A DNA stretch of 64,000 bases, taken from Caulobacter endophyticus (GTDB taxonomy: Bacteria; Pseudomonadota; Alphaproteobacteria; Caulobacterales; Caulobacteraceae). Within the stretch, counting starts at the first letter, position 1. Every line of letters starts with the position of its first letter. Below the pieces are notes generated by a model, which searched no databases, had not been told where the DNA came from, and worked only from the letters and a program-made list of their open reading frames with translations. The stretch covers positions 1-64,000 of the forward strand of contig NZ_QDKQ01000064.1 in NCBI RefSeq assembly GCF_003116815.1, read 5' to 3'. Both the position numbers and the translations under genes were made by a program. Below, piece by piece: positions 1-8,251 of this stretch.

Positions 1-112
1 AGCCGCGCATTCTCATGCACGTTCATCCGGGGCCTCCGGGCTAGAGTTTGGAGCTTCGCAACCCCAGCCTCTCAGCACCGCCCCGGGTGAACAACCTTCA
101 TAGCTTCGACAC

Positions 113-787
113 CTAGCGCTTCCGCGTCGCGACGCTGAACCGCGCGGGCGTTGGCGCCGGCGGGGCCTTGGCCTGGCGCAGTTCGCCCTGCGCCTGGCGG
201 ACGATCTCCCAGCCGCCGTGCAGGGCCAGGGCGGCCATCACCGCGGCCACCGCCAGGTCGGGCCAGCGCGATCCCGTGCCGAACACGCCGACAGCCGCCA
301 GCATCACCGCCACGTTGCCGATGGCGTCGTTGCGCGAACAGATCCACACCGAGCGCATGTTGGCGTCGCCGGTGCGGAAGCCGTAGAGCATGATCGCCAC
401 GGCGACGTTGGCGACCAGTGCGGCCAGGCCCAGGGCGCCCATCACCGGCGCCTCGGGGGTTCGTCCCTCGAAAACGCCCCACAGCGTCGTGGCGCTGACC
501 CAGAGCCCGAAAGCCAGCATGGTCGCGCCCTTCAGCATCGCCGCCCGGGCCCGCCAGGCCAGGGCCATGCCCGCCACGCCCAGGCTGATGGCGTAGTTGG
601 CCGCGTCACCGAGAAAATCCAGGGAGTCGGCCTGCAGTGCCGCCGAGCCTGACAGCAGGCCCGCCGTCCCCTCGACCAGGAACATGCCGCCGTTGACTAC
701 CAGGGCGATCCACAGCGCCAGGCGCCAGCGGCCCGCGGGCGGAGCGGTTTCGGGCTTGCAAAGATCGTCGCCGCAGCAGCCGGACAT
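113..787 (-). CDS. Cation diffusion facilitator-like metal efflux protein
   Basis: This is a 224-residue inner-membrane protein with about six hydrophobic segments that resembles the short cation-transporter members of the CDF family, which export divalent metals in exchange for protons. The N-terminus is Cys-rich (Cys4, Cys5, Cys10), and the second hydrophobic segment carries the acidic DxxxD pair (D57, D61) expected for metal coordination. The long cytoplasmic C-terminal domain of larger CDF proteins is missing. An ATG also exists 12 bases upstream at 799, but GGAGG at 792-796 sits correctly only for the ATG at 787. It is divergent from a MerR regulator, and a MerR-type promoter points into it, so metal-induced efflux (Cd/Zn/Pb-like) is the likely role. 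The exact metal is inferred. Confidence 0.82.
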   Translation of the reverse strand: MSGCCGDDLCKPETAPPAGRWRLALWIALVVNGGMFLVEGTAGLLSGSAALQADSLDFLGDAANYAISLGVAGMALAWRARAAMLKGATMLAFGLWVSATTLWGVFEGRTPEAPVMGALGLAALVANVAVAIMLYGFRTGDANMRSVWICSRNDAIGNVAVMLAAVGVFGTGSRWPDLAVAAVMAALALHGGWEIVRQAQGELRQAKAPPAPTPARFSVATRKR

Positions 788-811
788 CTGGACCTCCATC
801 GAGAAAGCCCC

Positions 812-843
812 ATCTCTGCACCCTGTAGTCGCTACAGGGTCAA
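812..843 (-). promoter_or_regulatory. MerR-type metal-responsive promoter and operator
   Basis: A perfect dyad lies at 820-840: ACCCTGTAG, a three-base centre, then CTACAGGGT. On the minus strand it sits between a -35 TTGACC (843-838) and a -10-like AGAGAT (817-812) separated by 20 bases. The over-long spacer filled by the dyad is the hallmark of MerR-family activated promoters, and the arms match the CadR/PbrR-type operator style. The promoter drives the efflux gene; the regulator at 848 probably autoregulates from the same site. Confidence 0.8.
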
Positions 844-847
844 GAGC

Positions 848-1252
848 ATGTCGACGCTATCGATCGGGGATCTGGCCCGCCGCACAGGCGTGCCGGTCGA
901 GACCATCCGCTACTACGAGCGCATGGGCCTCTTGCCCAAGCCGCCGCGCACCGAGGGCAACTATCGCGCCTACGAGGCCACGCACGAGCGTCGGCTGGCC
1001 TTCATCAAGCGCTCGCGGGACCTGGGGTTCGGGCTCGACGCCATCCGGGCCCTGCTGGACCTGGCCGACGGCGCCGACCGGCCCTGCGGCGAGGTCGACG
1101 CCCTGGCCCGCGACCAGCTGGCCGAGGTCGAACGCAAGATCGCCGACCTGACGGCCATGCGGGCCGAGCTGCAGGACATGCTGGGCCACTGCCGCAACGA
1201 CACCGTCGCCGACTGCGAGATCATCGGGCGACTGCGGGGGGCGGTAGAATAG
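848..1252 (+). CDS. MerR-family heavy-metal-responsive transcriptional regulator
   Basis: A 134-residue protein of the usual length for CadR/PbrR/ZntR-type regulators. The N-terminal winged helix-turn-helix (about residues 4-70) has the family RYYERxGLL signature. It is followed by a dimerisation helix and a C-terminal metal loop. Cys80, Cys115 and Cys123 correspond to the three metal-binding cysteines of Cd/Pb/Zn sensors. It would bind the dyad at 820-840 and activate the divergent efflux gene by realigning its long-spacer promoter. The ATG at 848 lies only 7 bases beyond the operator, so its message has a very short leader and no clear Shine-Dalgarno. Confidence 0.9.
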   Translation: MSTLSIGDLARRTGVPVETIRYYERMGLLPKPPRTEGNYRAYEATHERRLAFIKRSRDLGFGLDAIRALLDLADGADRPCGEVDALARDQLAEVERKIADLTAMRAELQDMLGHCRNDTVADCEIIGRLRGAVE

Positions 1253-1373
1253 ATGCTCCCCCGCTGGGGGAGCTGTCGCGGAGCGACTGAGGGGGGACGT
1301 TTTCAGCTGCCGCGGAAGCTGAAAACGTCCCCTCTCCGGCCCTCTGGGCCACCTCCCCCAGAGGGGGAGGATC
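1253..1373. repeat. Palindromic intergenic repeat, family A copy 1
   Basis: This fills the space between the convergent merR-like and phoB genes. Outer parts carry CTCCCCC/GGGGGAG motifs at both ends, and the core holds 16-base complementary arms (1293-1308 and 1317-1332) around an 8-base loop. The same end motifs recur at 19741, 43459, 45778, 49820 and 59267. It may also act as a bidirectional terminator. Confidence 0.75.
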
Positions 1374-1378
1374 AAGAC

Positions 1379-2071
1379 TTAAGCCGCCTCGACGTCCAGT
1401 GAGTAGCCGGCCGAGCGGACGGTGCGGATGGGGTCGGCTTCGGTGGAGCCGTTCAGGGCCTTGCGCAGGCGGCCGATGTGGACGTCGACCGTGCGGGCCT
1501 CGACATAGACGTCCGAGCCCCAGACGGCGTCCAGCAGCTGTTCGCGGCTGAACACCCGGCCCGGATGCTGCATCAGATAGTCGAGCAGGCGAAACTCGGT
1601 CGGGCCGAGGTGCACTTCCTTGCCCTGGCGCTTCACGCGGTGGGCGACCCGGTCGATGACGATGTCGCCGACCGTGATGCGGTCGTCGGCCAGGGCCGGA
1701 CGGATGCGGCGCATCACGGCGCGGACCCGGGCGGTCAGCTCGACCATCGAGAACGGCTTGACCACATAGTCGTCGGCGCCGGTGTCGAGGCCGCGGATGC
1801 GGTCGCTCTCCTCGCCGCGCGCCGTCAGCATGATGATCGGCACGTTGCGGGTGTCGGTGCGGCCGCGCAGGCGGCGGCAGACCTCGATGCCCGAGACCTT
1901 GGGCAGCATCCAGTCGAGGATGACCAGGTCCGGCGCGCGTTCGCTGGCCAGTGTCAAGGCTTCCTCGCCATCGGCGGCCACCGCGACCTGGTAGCCCTCC
2001 TTGTCGAGGTTGTAGTGAAGCAGGGTGGCCAGGGCGTCCTCGTCCTCGACCACCAGAACGTACGGAGTCAC
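1379..2071 (-). CDS. phoB: Phosphate regulon response regulator PhoB
   Basis: A 230-residue OmpR/PhoB-family regulator. The receiver domain (about 1-120) has the acidic pocket at D10/E11, phospho-acceptor D53, T83 and K105. The C-terminal winged helix (about 130-228) ends in the typical trans-activation and recognition helices. When phosphorylated by PhoR it would bind Pho boxes such as the one at 6539-6571. It is the last gene of the minus-strand phosphate locus, 21 bases after phoU, and its stop faces the family A repeat. Confidence 0.96.
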   Translation of the reverse strand: MTPYVLVVEDEDALATLLHYNLDKEGYQVAVAADGEEALTLASERAPDLVILDWMLPKVSGIEVCRRLRGRTDTRNVPIIMLTARGEESDRIRGLDTGADDYVVKPFSMVELTARVRAVMRRIRPALADDRITVGDIVIDRVAHRVKRQGKEVHLGPTEFRLLDYLMQHPGRVFSREQLLDAVWGSDVYVEARTVDVHIGRLRKALNGSTEADPIRTVRSAGYSLDVEAA

Positions 2072-2092
2072 TTTTAAAGGCCTCCCGAAAGC

Positions 2093-2785
2093 TTACTGAG
2101 CGACGACATCGAGCTTGGGACGCTGGGAGATGATCTCCTCGCCCGTCAGCTCGAAATGGATGATCTCGGCGATGTTGGTGGCGTGATCGCCGATCCGCTC
2201 GAGGTTCTTGGCGACGAAGAGCAGATGCGTGCACGCGTTGATCGTGCGCGGATCGCCCATCATGTAGGTCAGCAGTTCGCGGAAGATCGAGTTGTAGTGC
2301 TCGTCGACTTCCTCGTCGCTGCTCCAGACGTTGATGGCGCGCTGCACGTCAGAGGCCGTGTAGGCGTCCAGCACGTCCTTGAGACGGCTCTGCACCAGGC
2401 GGCCCATGCGCTCGATAGAGCGGGTCAGGGCGCTCATCGGCTCGGCCTCGGTCAGGATCAGGGCGCGCTTGCCGATGTTCTTGGCCATGTCGCCGCAGCG
2501 CTCAAGGCTCATCGAGATCTTCAGGGCGGCGACGGCGTGGCGCAGGTCCACGGCCATCGGCTGGCGCAGGGCGATCAGGCGGAAGGCCTTGCGCTCGATC
2601 TCGACCTGCAGCGTGTCGAGGCGCTCGTCGCGGCCGACCACCAGCTGGGCCAGCGGGGCGTCGCGGCGGGCGATGCACTCGACGGCGTCGGCCACCTGGG
2701 CTTCGGCGAGGCCGCCCATGCGGGTCACCTCGGCGGTCAGGTGGTTCAGCTCTTCGCCGTAGGATTTGACGGTATGCTCGGTCAT
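2093..2785 (-). CDS. phoU: Phosphate signalling complex protein PhoU
   Basis: An all-helical protein of 230 residues with two tandem PhoU domains. Each carries the conserved ExxGD metal-binding motif (LERCGD near residue 93 and LERIGD near residue 197). PhoU links the Pst transporter to PhoR so that the kinase stays off when phosphate is plentiful. It lies 18 bases downstream of pstB in the same transcription unit, the usual order in alphaproteobacteria. Confidence 0.96.
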   Translation of the reverse strand: MTEHTVKSYGEELNHLTAEVTRMGGLAEAQVADAVECIARRDAPLAQLVVGRDERLDTLQVEIERKAFRLIALRQPMAVDLRHAVAALKISMSLERCGDMAKNIGKRALILTEAEPMSALTRSIERMGRLVQSRLKDVLDAYTASDVQRAINVWSSDEEVDEHYNSIFRELLTYMMGDPRTINACTHLLFVAKNLERIGDHATNIAEIIHFELTGEEIISQRPKLDVVAQ

Positions 2786-2803
2786 GTCCTCGTCCCCTCC
2801 CGC

Positions 2804-3694
2804 CTAGCCGAAGCGGCCGGTGATGTAGTCCTGGGTGCGGCTGTCGCGAGGATTGGTGAACATCTCCTCGGTCGGGCCGCTCTCGACCAGCTTGCCCAGG
2901 TGGAAGAAGGCCGTCTTCTGCGACACGCGGGCGGCCTGGGCCATCGAGTGGGTGACGATGACGATGCAGAACTGGCTGCGCAGCTCGTCGATCAGCTCCT
3001 CGATCTTGGCGGTGGCGATCGGGTCCAGCGCCGAGCAGGGCTCGTCCATCAGGATCACTTCAGGCGAGACCGCGATGGCGCGAGCGATGACCAGACGCTG
3101 CTGCTGGCCGCCCGACAAACCCGTGCCGGGTTGATGCAGGCGGTCGGCGACCTCGTTCCAGAGGCCGGCCTTCTTGAGGCTGCTCTCGACGATGGCCTCC
3201 AGCTCGTCCTTGCGGGTGGCCAGGCCGTGAATCTTCGGGCCGTAGGCGACGTTCTCGAAGATGGTCTTGGGGAACGGGTTGGGCTTCTGGAACACCATGC
3301 CGACGCGCGAGCGCAGCACCACCGGGTCGACGCTCTTGGCGTTGACGTCGGCGCCGTCGATCTCGATCGAGCCCTGCACGCGGGCCGACGGGATGGTGTC
3401 GTTCATCCGGTTGATGCAGCGCAGGAAGGTCGACTTGCCGCAGCCCGACGGGCCGATGAAGGCGGTGACCGACTTGGCCGGGATGTCGAGGTTGACGTCG
3501 AACAGCGCCTGCTTCTCGCCGTAGAACACCTTGACGTCGCGGGCGCGGATCTTGAAGTCGCGGCTCTCGACCACGCCGTGGCCCTGGGGCACGGCGGTGT
3601 GGATGACGGGCGCGGCGACGGAAGCGTCGCGGTTCTGGGTGGGCATGGCGTGTCCCTGGACGAGGGCCTGAGCTTTGGGATGGGTGAAGGTCAT
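2804..3694 (-). CDS. pstB: Phosphate ABC transporter ATP-binding protein PstB
   Basis: The cytoplasmic ATPase of the Pst phosphate importer, 296 residues. Walker A is at residues 81-89, the LSGGQQQR signature at 193-200 and Walker B (VILMDEP) at 213-219. The first 45 or so residues are a poorly conserved extension; a second Met at residue 17 (position 3646) would give a length closer to the family norm, so the start is uncertain. It follows pstA by 7 bases. Confidence 0.96.
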   Translation of the reverse strand: MTFTHPKAQALVQGHAMPTQNRDASVAAPVIHTAVPQGHGVVESRDFKIRARDVKVFYGEKQALFDVNLDIPAKSVTAFIGPSGCGKSTFLRCINRMNDTIPSARVQGSIEIDGADVNAKSVDPVVLRSRVGMVFQKPNPFPKTIFENVAYGPKIHGLATRKDELEAIVESSLKKAGLWNEVADRLHQPGTGLSGGQQQRLVIARAIAVSPEVILMDEPCSALDPIATAKIEELIDELRSQFCIVIVTHSMAQAARVSQKTAFFHLGKLVESGPTEEMFTNPRDSRTQDYITGRFG

Positions 3695-3701
3695 CGGGAT
3701 C

Positions 3702-5015
3702 CTACCACCGGCGTTCGAAGCGGCGGCGCAGGATGACGGCCGCGGCGTTCATGACGATCATGAAGATCAGAAGGACGAGAATGGCCGCGGCGGTGCGTTC
3801 GTGGAAGGCGCGTTCCGACGCGTTCTCCCAGATGAACACCTGGACCGGCAGGACGGTCGAGGCGCCGGTGAAGCCTTCCGGCACGCCCGGCACGAACGAG
3901 ACCATGCCGATCATCAGCAGCGGGGCGGTTTCGCCCAGGGCGTGGGCCAGCGACAGGATGGCGCCGGTCATCACGCCCGGCATGGCCAGCGGCAGAACGT
4001 GGTGGAACACGGTCTGGGCCCTGGAGGCGCCGACGCCGAGGGCGGCTTCGCGGATCGAGGGCGGCACGGCCTTGAGCGCCGAGCGGGTGGCGATGATCAC
4101 GGTCGGCAGGGCCATCAGGGCCAGCACAAGACCCCCGACGAGGGGAGAACTGCGCGGCACGTGCAGCCAGTTGATGAACAGGGCCAGGCCCAGCAGGCCG
4201 TAGACGATCGAGGGGACGGCCGCGAGGTTGTTGATGTTGACCTCGATGACGTCGGTCCAGCGGTTCTTCGGGGCGAACTCTTCCAGGTAGACGGCGGCCA
4301 GCACGCCGACCGGCACCGCGATCAGGGCGGTGATGACCAGCATCAGGGCCGAGCCGACCACCGCGCCCAGCACGCCGGCCTGTTCGGGCTCGGTCGAGTC
4401 GGACTTGGTGAAGAAGCCGAAGTTGAAGCCGCCCTTGACGGTGCCGTCCTTCTCCAGCTGGTCCAGCCAGGTCAGTTGCTGGTTGTCGAGCTTGCGGTCT
4501 TCCTCAGGCGTAGAGCGCTTGATCTCGCCCTTGTAGTAGAGGTCGGCGTCGGCCTTGACCGGACCGGTGACCTCGATCGTCTTGCCGATCACCGACGGGT
4601 CGGCCTTGATCTTGTCGAGCAGCTGGAAGCCGAGATCGCGCGAGACCAGGTCCATGACCTTGCCCGAGGTCGTGCCCAGGTCGTCGTCCTGGATGTTCAG
4701 CTTCTTCATCACCGCCTCGGCGACGATGTAGTCGTAGTTGACCCCGTCCAGCGCCGAGCGGTCGATACGGTCCGGGTTCAGGTAGACCGGCACGCTGATC
4801 GAGTGGGTCTCGAAGGTGGTGTAGCCCTGGGCGACGATGCGGCCGACCAGCACGACCAGGAAGATCATGGCCACGACGATGGCGGCGATCCCCTGCGCCT
4901 TGAACCACATCTCCGAGCGGTAGCGCTTCTTCAGGCGCGCCTCGGCGGCCGAGAGCTGCGGGCGGGGACCCTGCTCGCGCGGGGCGGCGCCGGCGTTGAT
5001 GGCGGCGTCAGTCAT
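3702..5015 (-). CDS. pstA: Phosphate ABC transporter permease PstA
   Basis: An inner-membrane permease of 437 residues, much longer than E. coli PstA (about 296). The extra length is a first membrane segment near residue 40 followed by a roughly 180-residue periplasmic region typical of alphaproteobacterial PstA (the DUF3333-type N-terminus). The C-terminal half holds the BPD_transp_1 permease domain with the EAA loop near residue 320 ([13 protein letters not shown]). It overlaps the end of pstC by 8 bases, implying coupled translation. Confidence 0.94.
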   Translation of the reverse strand: MTDAAINAGAAPREQGPRPQLSAAEARLKKRYRSEMWFKAQGIAAIVVAMIFLVVLVGRIVAQGYTTFETHSISVPVYLNPDRIDRSALDGVNYDYIVAEAVMKKLNIQDDDLGTTSGKVMDLVSRDLGFQLLDKIKADPSVIGKTIEVTGPVKADADLYYKGEIKRSTPEEDRKLDNQQLTWLDQLEKDGTVKGGFNFGFFTKSDSTEPEQAGVLGAVVGSALMLVITALIAVPVGVLAAVYLEEFAPKNRWTDVIEVNINNLAAVPSIVYGLLGLALFINWLHVPRSSPLVGGLVLALMALPTVIIATRSALKAVPPSIREAALGVGASRAQTVFHHVLPLAMPGVMTGAILSLAHALGETAPLLMIGMVSFVPGVPEGFTGASTVLPVQVFIWENASERAFHERTAAAILVLLIFMIVMNAAAVILRRRFERRW

Positions 5016-6450
5016 ATTGTTCCCGATACTTCTGGACGATGCGCAGGGCGATGATGTTGAGCGCCAGGGTCACGACGAACAGCGTCAGGCCCAGGCCGAA
5101 GGCCGAGAGCGTCTTGGGGCTGTCGAACTCCTGGTCGCCGGTCAGCAGGGTGACGATCTGCACCGTGACGGTGGTGACCGTGTCCAGCGGGTTGGCGGTC
5201 AGCTTGGCCTGCAGGCCGGCGGCCATGGTCACGATCATGGTCTCGCCGACGGCGCGGGAGATGGCCAGCAGCATGGCGGCCATGATGCCCGGCAGGGCGG
5301 CGGGAAGGATGACCTTCTTGACCGTCTCGGACTTGGTGGCGCCCATGGCGTAGCTGCCGTCGCGCAGGGATTGCGGCACGGCGTTGATGATGTCGTCCGA
5401 CAGCGACGAGACGAACGGGATCAGCATGATCCCCATCACCACGCCGGCCACCAGGGCCATCTGGTTCTGCACCTGCATCAGGTACTGGGCGATCCCATCG
5501 AGCGGGCCGCCGGCCATGCCCTCGCCGATCGCATTGAAGAAGGCGCGGAACAGCGGGCCCACCGTCAGGGCGGCGAAGAAGCCGTAGACGACGGTCGGCA
5601 CCCCGGCCAGCACCTCGAGCAGCGGCTTGACCACGGAGCGAACGCGGCGGTCGGCGTATTCCGAAAGGTAGATCGCCGAGTAGAGGCCGACCGGCGCGGC
5701 CACCAGCATGGCGATCAGCATGATCAGGAAGGTGCCGGCGAACAGCGGCACGGCCCCGAAGGCGCCCGACGAGGCCACTTGGTCGGCGCGCATGGCGATC
5801 TGCGGGCTCCACTCGGTGCCGAACAGGAACGACAGCGGATTGACGCTCTGGAAGAAGCGCCAGCTTTCCCAGACCAGCGACAGCACGATGCCGAGCGTGG
5901 TCAGCACGGCGGCGACCGAGCAGGCGATCAGCAGGCCGTTGATCCAGCCTTCGACGCGGTTGCGGGCGCGGAACTCAAGGCCGACGCGCGGCAGCGCCAG
6001 CAGCGCGCCGATCAGGGCCACAAGGGCGGCCAGGGCGATGGTGCTGTAGCGGACGGTGGCGGTGATCCTGCGCGACTCTTCGACCTTGGCGTCGAGAGCG
6101 GTCTTCAGTTCGCCCTCGTAGACGACTTCGGACGGCGACTCCTTGGCCGCGATGGCGCGGGCGTCGCCGAAGAACACGTCCTGGCGGTCGGGGGTCAGAG
6201 AGGCGATGGCGGCAGGACGCTCGGCCTGCAGCACCGCTTCCTCGATGCGGCCGCCGAACACGGCGCCGAGCAGCAGGAGCAGGGCGGCCGGGGCGCCGGC
6301 CCAGAGGGCGGCGTAGGCGCCGTAATAGTTGGGCAGCGAGTGCAGGCGCACCGAGGCGCCGCCGGCGGCCTTGAGCGCTCGGCCGCGGCCAAGCAGGAAC
6401 GCCGCCAGCGCGAACAGCGCCAGGAACAGGAGCGAGAGCCAGGTCAGCAT
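5008..6450 (-). CDS. pstC: Phosphate ABC transporter permease PstC
   Basis: An inner-membrane permease of 480 residues, with an N-terminal extension of about 200 residues over enterobacterial PstC that includes several hydrophobic segments. The C-terminal permease domain has the EAA-loop motif (GSYAMGATKSETV) around residue 370. It is the first gene behind the tandem Pho box at 6539-6571, making it the head of the phosphate-inducible pstCAB-phoU-phoB unit. No strong Shine-Dalgarno precedes the ATG. No pstS gene is present here. Confidence 0.94.
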   Translation of the reverse strand: MLTWLSLLFLALFALAAFLLGRGRALKAAGGASVRLHSLPNYYGAYAALWAGAPAALLLLLGAVFGGRIEEAVLQAERPAAIASLTPDRQDVFFGDARAIAAKESPSEVVYEGELKTALDAKVEESRRITATVRYSTIALAALVALIGALLALPRVGLEFRARNRVEGWINGLLIACSVAAVLTTLGIVLSLVWESWRFFQSVNPLSFLFGTEWSPQIAMRADQVASSGAFGAVPLFAGTFLIMLIAMLVAAPVGLYSAIYLSEYADRRVRSVVKPLLEVLAGVPTVVYGFFAALTVGPLFRAFFNAIGEGMAGGPLDGIAQYLMQVQNQMALVAGVVMGIMLIPFVSSLSDDIINAVPQSLRDGSYAMGATKSETVKKVILPAALPGIMAAMLLAISRAVGETMIVTMAAGLQAKLTANPLDTVTTVTVQIVTLLTGDQEFDSPKTLSAFGLGLTLFVVTLALNIIALRIVQKYREQYD

Positions 6451-6538
6451 GCGTGAAGCGGTCTTGCGCTGGATGCGAAGACGGCGCCCGTTGCACCGCC
6501 CCGCCCGTCAACCGATCTATGCCGGCCGGGCGACGACC

Positions 6539-6571
6539 TTATGCGACGTTTCTACGACAGTTTTACGACAC
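6539..6571 (-). promoter_or_regulatory. Three-unit tandem Pho box upstream of pstC
   Basis: On the minus strand three contiguous 11-base units read GTGTCGTAAAA, CTGTCGTAGAA and ACGTCGCATAA. They match the PhoB-box layout (CTGTCAT plus four A/T-rich bases, repeated every 11 bases). The array overlaps the phoR stop codon and lies about 90 bases upstream of the pstC start, so pstCAB-phoU-phoB should have a PhoB-dependent promoter separate from that of phoR. Confidence 0.78.
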
Positions 6572-8009
6572 CGGCCTGGGCAGGTTCTTCCGAGGCCGGA
6601 AGATCCTTGTCCTGCAAGGACTTGGCCATCGGCAGGTAGACCCCGAAGGTGGCCCCCTCGCCCCGCACGGACTCCACGTGCAGCCCCCCGCGATGACGGT
6701 TGACGATGTGCTTGACGATGGCCAGGCCCAGGCCCGTGCCCTGGCGCTCGCCGCTCTTCTGTCCCTCGACGCGGTAGAAGCGCTCGGTCAGGCGCGGCAG
6801 GTGCTCGCGGGCGATGCCAGGGCCACGGTCGCTGACCCGCAGGCCGGCGTAGAACTCCTCGACGTCGGAATGGTCGGGCGTAAGCAGCGACAGGCGGGCG
6901 GCGGCCGGGTCGCGCGCGGCGACGGCCGTGGCCGGGGTCAGGCCCGGGAAGATCTCGACCCGCACCGTCCCGTCCTTGGGCGTGTACTTGATGGCGTTGT
7001 CCACCAGGTTCTGGATCACCTGGACGATCTGGTCGCGATCGCCCTCGACCACCGCCGCGCCGCGCGGCGGCAGGACGGAATCGAAGCTGACCTGCTTGTC
7101 GCGGGCCTGCGGGGCCAGGGCGTCGATGACGTCCTGCGCGGCCATGGCCAGGTCGACGCGGCCGGCCGGAGCGATGTGCTCGTTCAGCTCGATGCGCGAC
7201 AGGCTCATCAGGTCGTCGATCAGGCGCGACATGCGTTCGGCCTGGGCCTGCATGATGGCCAGGAACCTGTCGCGCGCGCCCGGATCCTCCTTGGCGTGGC
7301 CGCGCAGGGTCTCGATGAAGCCCGACAGCGAGGCCAGCGGCGTGCGCAGTTCGTGGCTGGCGTTGGCCAGGAAGTCGGCGCGGGTGCGCTCGCTGCGCCG
7401 GATGTCGGTTTCGTCGCGGAGCACCAGCAGGGCCAGCTGCGAGCCGGCCTCGTCGCGGCCCAGCGGCCGGGCCCGGGCCGACCAGTCGCGCCCCTGCGAA
7501 CCGACGCCGGTCCATTCCACCGTGCGCTCGACGCCGCCGAACAGGGCCTCGTCCACCGCCTCCAGCACCTGCGGGCTGCGCACGGCGGTGACCAGCAGGG
7601 CGCCCTCGCGGATGCGGAAGCGATCGCGGGCGGCGGCGTTGGCGAACACGAAGCGCCGGCCGGTCAGGTCGTCGGCCTCTTCGGCGGCGATGACCATCAG
7701 GGGGTCGGGCAGGTTTTCGAGGATGACGGCGAAGGGCGGGGCCCGGTCGGCCGAGGCCGCGGCGGGGGCGAGGCTCAGCACCGAGTCGTCGAGCCGCCGG
7801 CGCAGGCGGCGCAGCAGGGTGACCCCTCCGACGCCCAGCAGCAGCGCGGCAGGCAAGGCCACGCCCGGCTTGGCCGCGCCCATGGCGGTCATGGCCACCA
7901 GCGCCGTCGGCCCGGCGGCCACCGCCGTCCAAGCCCCCGCCCAGGCTCCGGCCAGACCGGCGCCCCAGCGCTCCGGCGCGACCGGCGAAACGGGTGTGAG
8001 GGTGGGCAT
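6552..8009 (-). CDS. phoR: Phosphate regulon sensor histidine kinase PhoR
   Basis: A 485-residue membrane kinase. Two hydrophobic segments (about 20-65) are followed by a basic stretch, a PAS-like region (about 95-205), a HisKA domain with phospho-acceptor H219 in ASHELRTPL, and a HATPase_c domain with N, G1 (DRGPG) and G2 (GTGLGL) boxes. It phosphorylates PhoB. The frame stays open 43 codons further upstream, but the ATG at 8009 places the membrane hairpin at the N-terminus as in other PhoR proteins. The gene end carries the pstC Pho box. Confidence 0.93.
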   Translation of the reverse strand: MPTLTPVSPVAPERWGAGLAGAWAGAWTAVAAGPTALVAMTAMGAAKPGVALPAALLLGVGGVTLLRRLRRRLDDSVLSLAPAAASADRAPPFAVILENLPDPLMVIAAEEADDLTGRRFVFANAAARDRFRIREGALLVTAVRSPQVLEAVDEALFGGVERTVEWTGVGSQGRDWSARARPLGRDEAGSQLALLVLRDETDIRRSERTRADFLANASHELRTPLASLSGFIETLRGHAKEDPGARDRFLAIMQAQAERMSRLIDDLMSLSRIELNEHIAPAGRVDLAMAAQDVIDALAPQARDKQVSFDSVLPPRGAAVVEGDRDQIVQVIQNLVDNAIKYTPKDGTVRVEIFPGLTPATAVAARDPAAARLSLLTPDHSDVEEFYAGLRVSDRGPGIAREHLPRLTERFYRVEGQKSGERQGTGLGLAIVKHIVNRHRGGLHVESVRGEGATFGVYLPMAKSLQDKDLPASEEPAQAGVVKLS

Positions 8010-8184
8010 GGCGGGCGTCCGGGCTTCCTGGATAGGGCGAAGGCCTCCGGCTGTACGGGGCGGGGGCCAAGGCTCGTAGGCCAGTTTTGTGACGATGCGA
8101 TGATTCGACGAACCAGATATGGCGCCGCCGCGGAGCATGGGATAGACGGGGAACCCCCGGATGCGTGTCGGGTGCGGAAGTCAC

Positions 8185-8210
8185 CGCAATTTCGCCGCAA
8201 CCTGACGCAA
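8185..8210 (+). promoter_or_regulatory. Helically phased CGCAA repeats upstream of autotransporter
   Basis: CGCAA occurs three times on the plus strand at 8185-8189, 8196-8200 and 8206-8210, at intervals of 11 and 10 bases. The cluster ends 41 bases before the autotransporter start and could be an activator binding array in the phoR/autotransporter divergent region. No known regulator is assigned. Confidence 0.3.
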
Positions 8211-8251
8211 TCTGGGGATCGAGGGAATTCTCCTTAGGGTGGTCTGTTCGT

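Noticed and set aside
1251-1375. CRISPR-like array from the repeated G/C palindromes
   Set aside because: Copies are kilobases apart with no regular spacers and no cas genes.
2156-3736. Long plus-strand open frame of 526 codons opposite phoU-pstB
   Set aside because: High G+C makes long antisense frames common; composition is Gly/Ala/Asp/His low-complexity with no domain, and the minus strand encodes clear PhoU and PstB.
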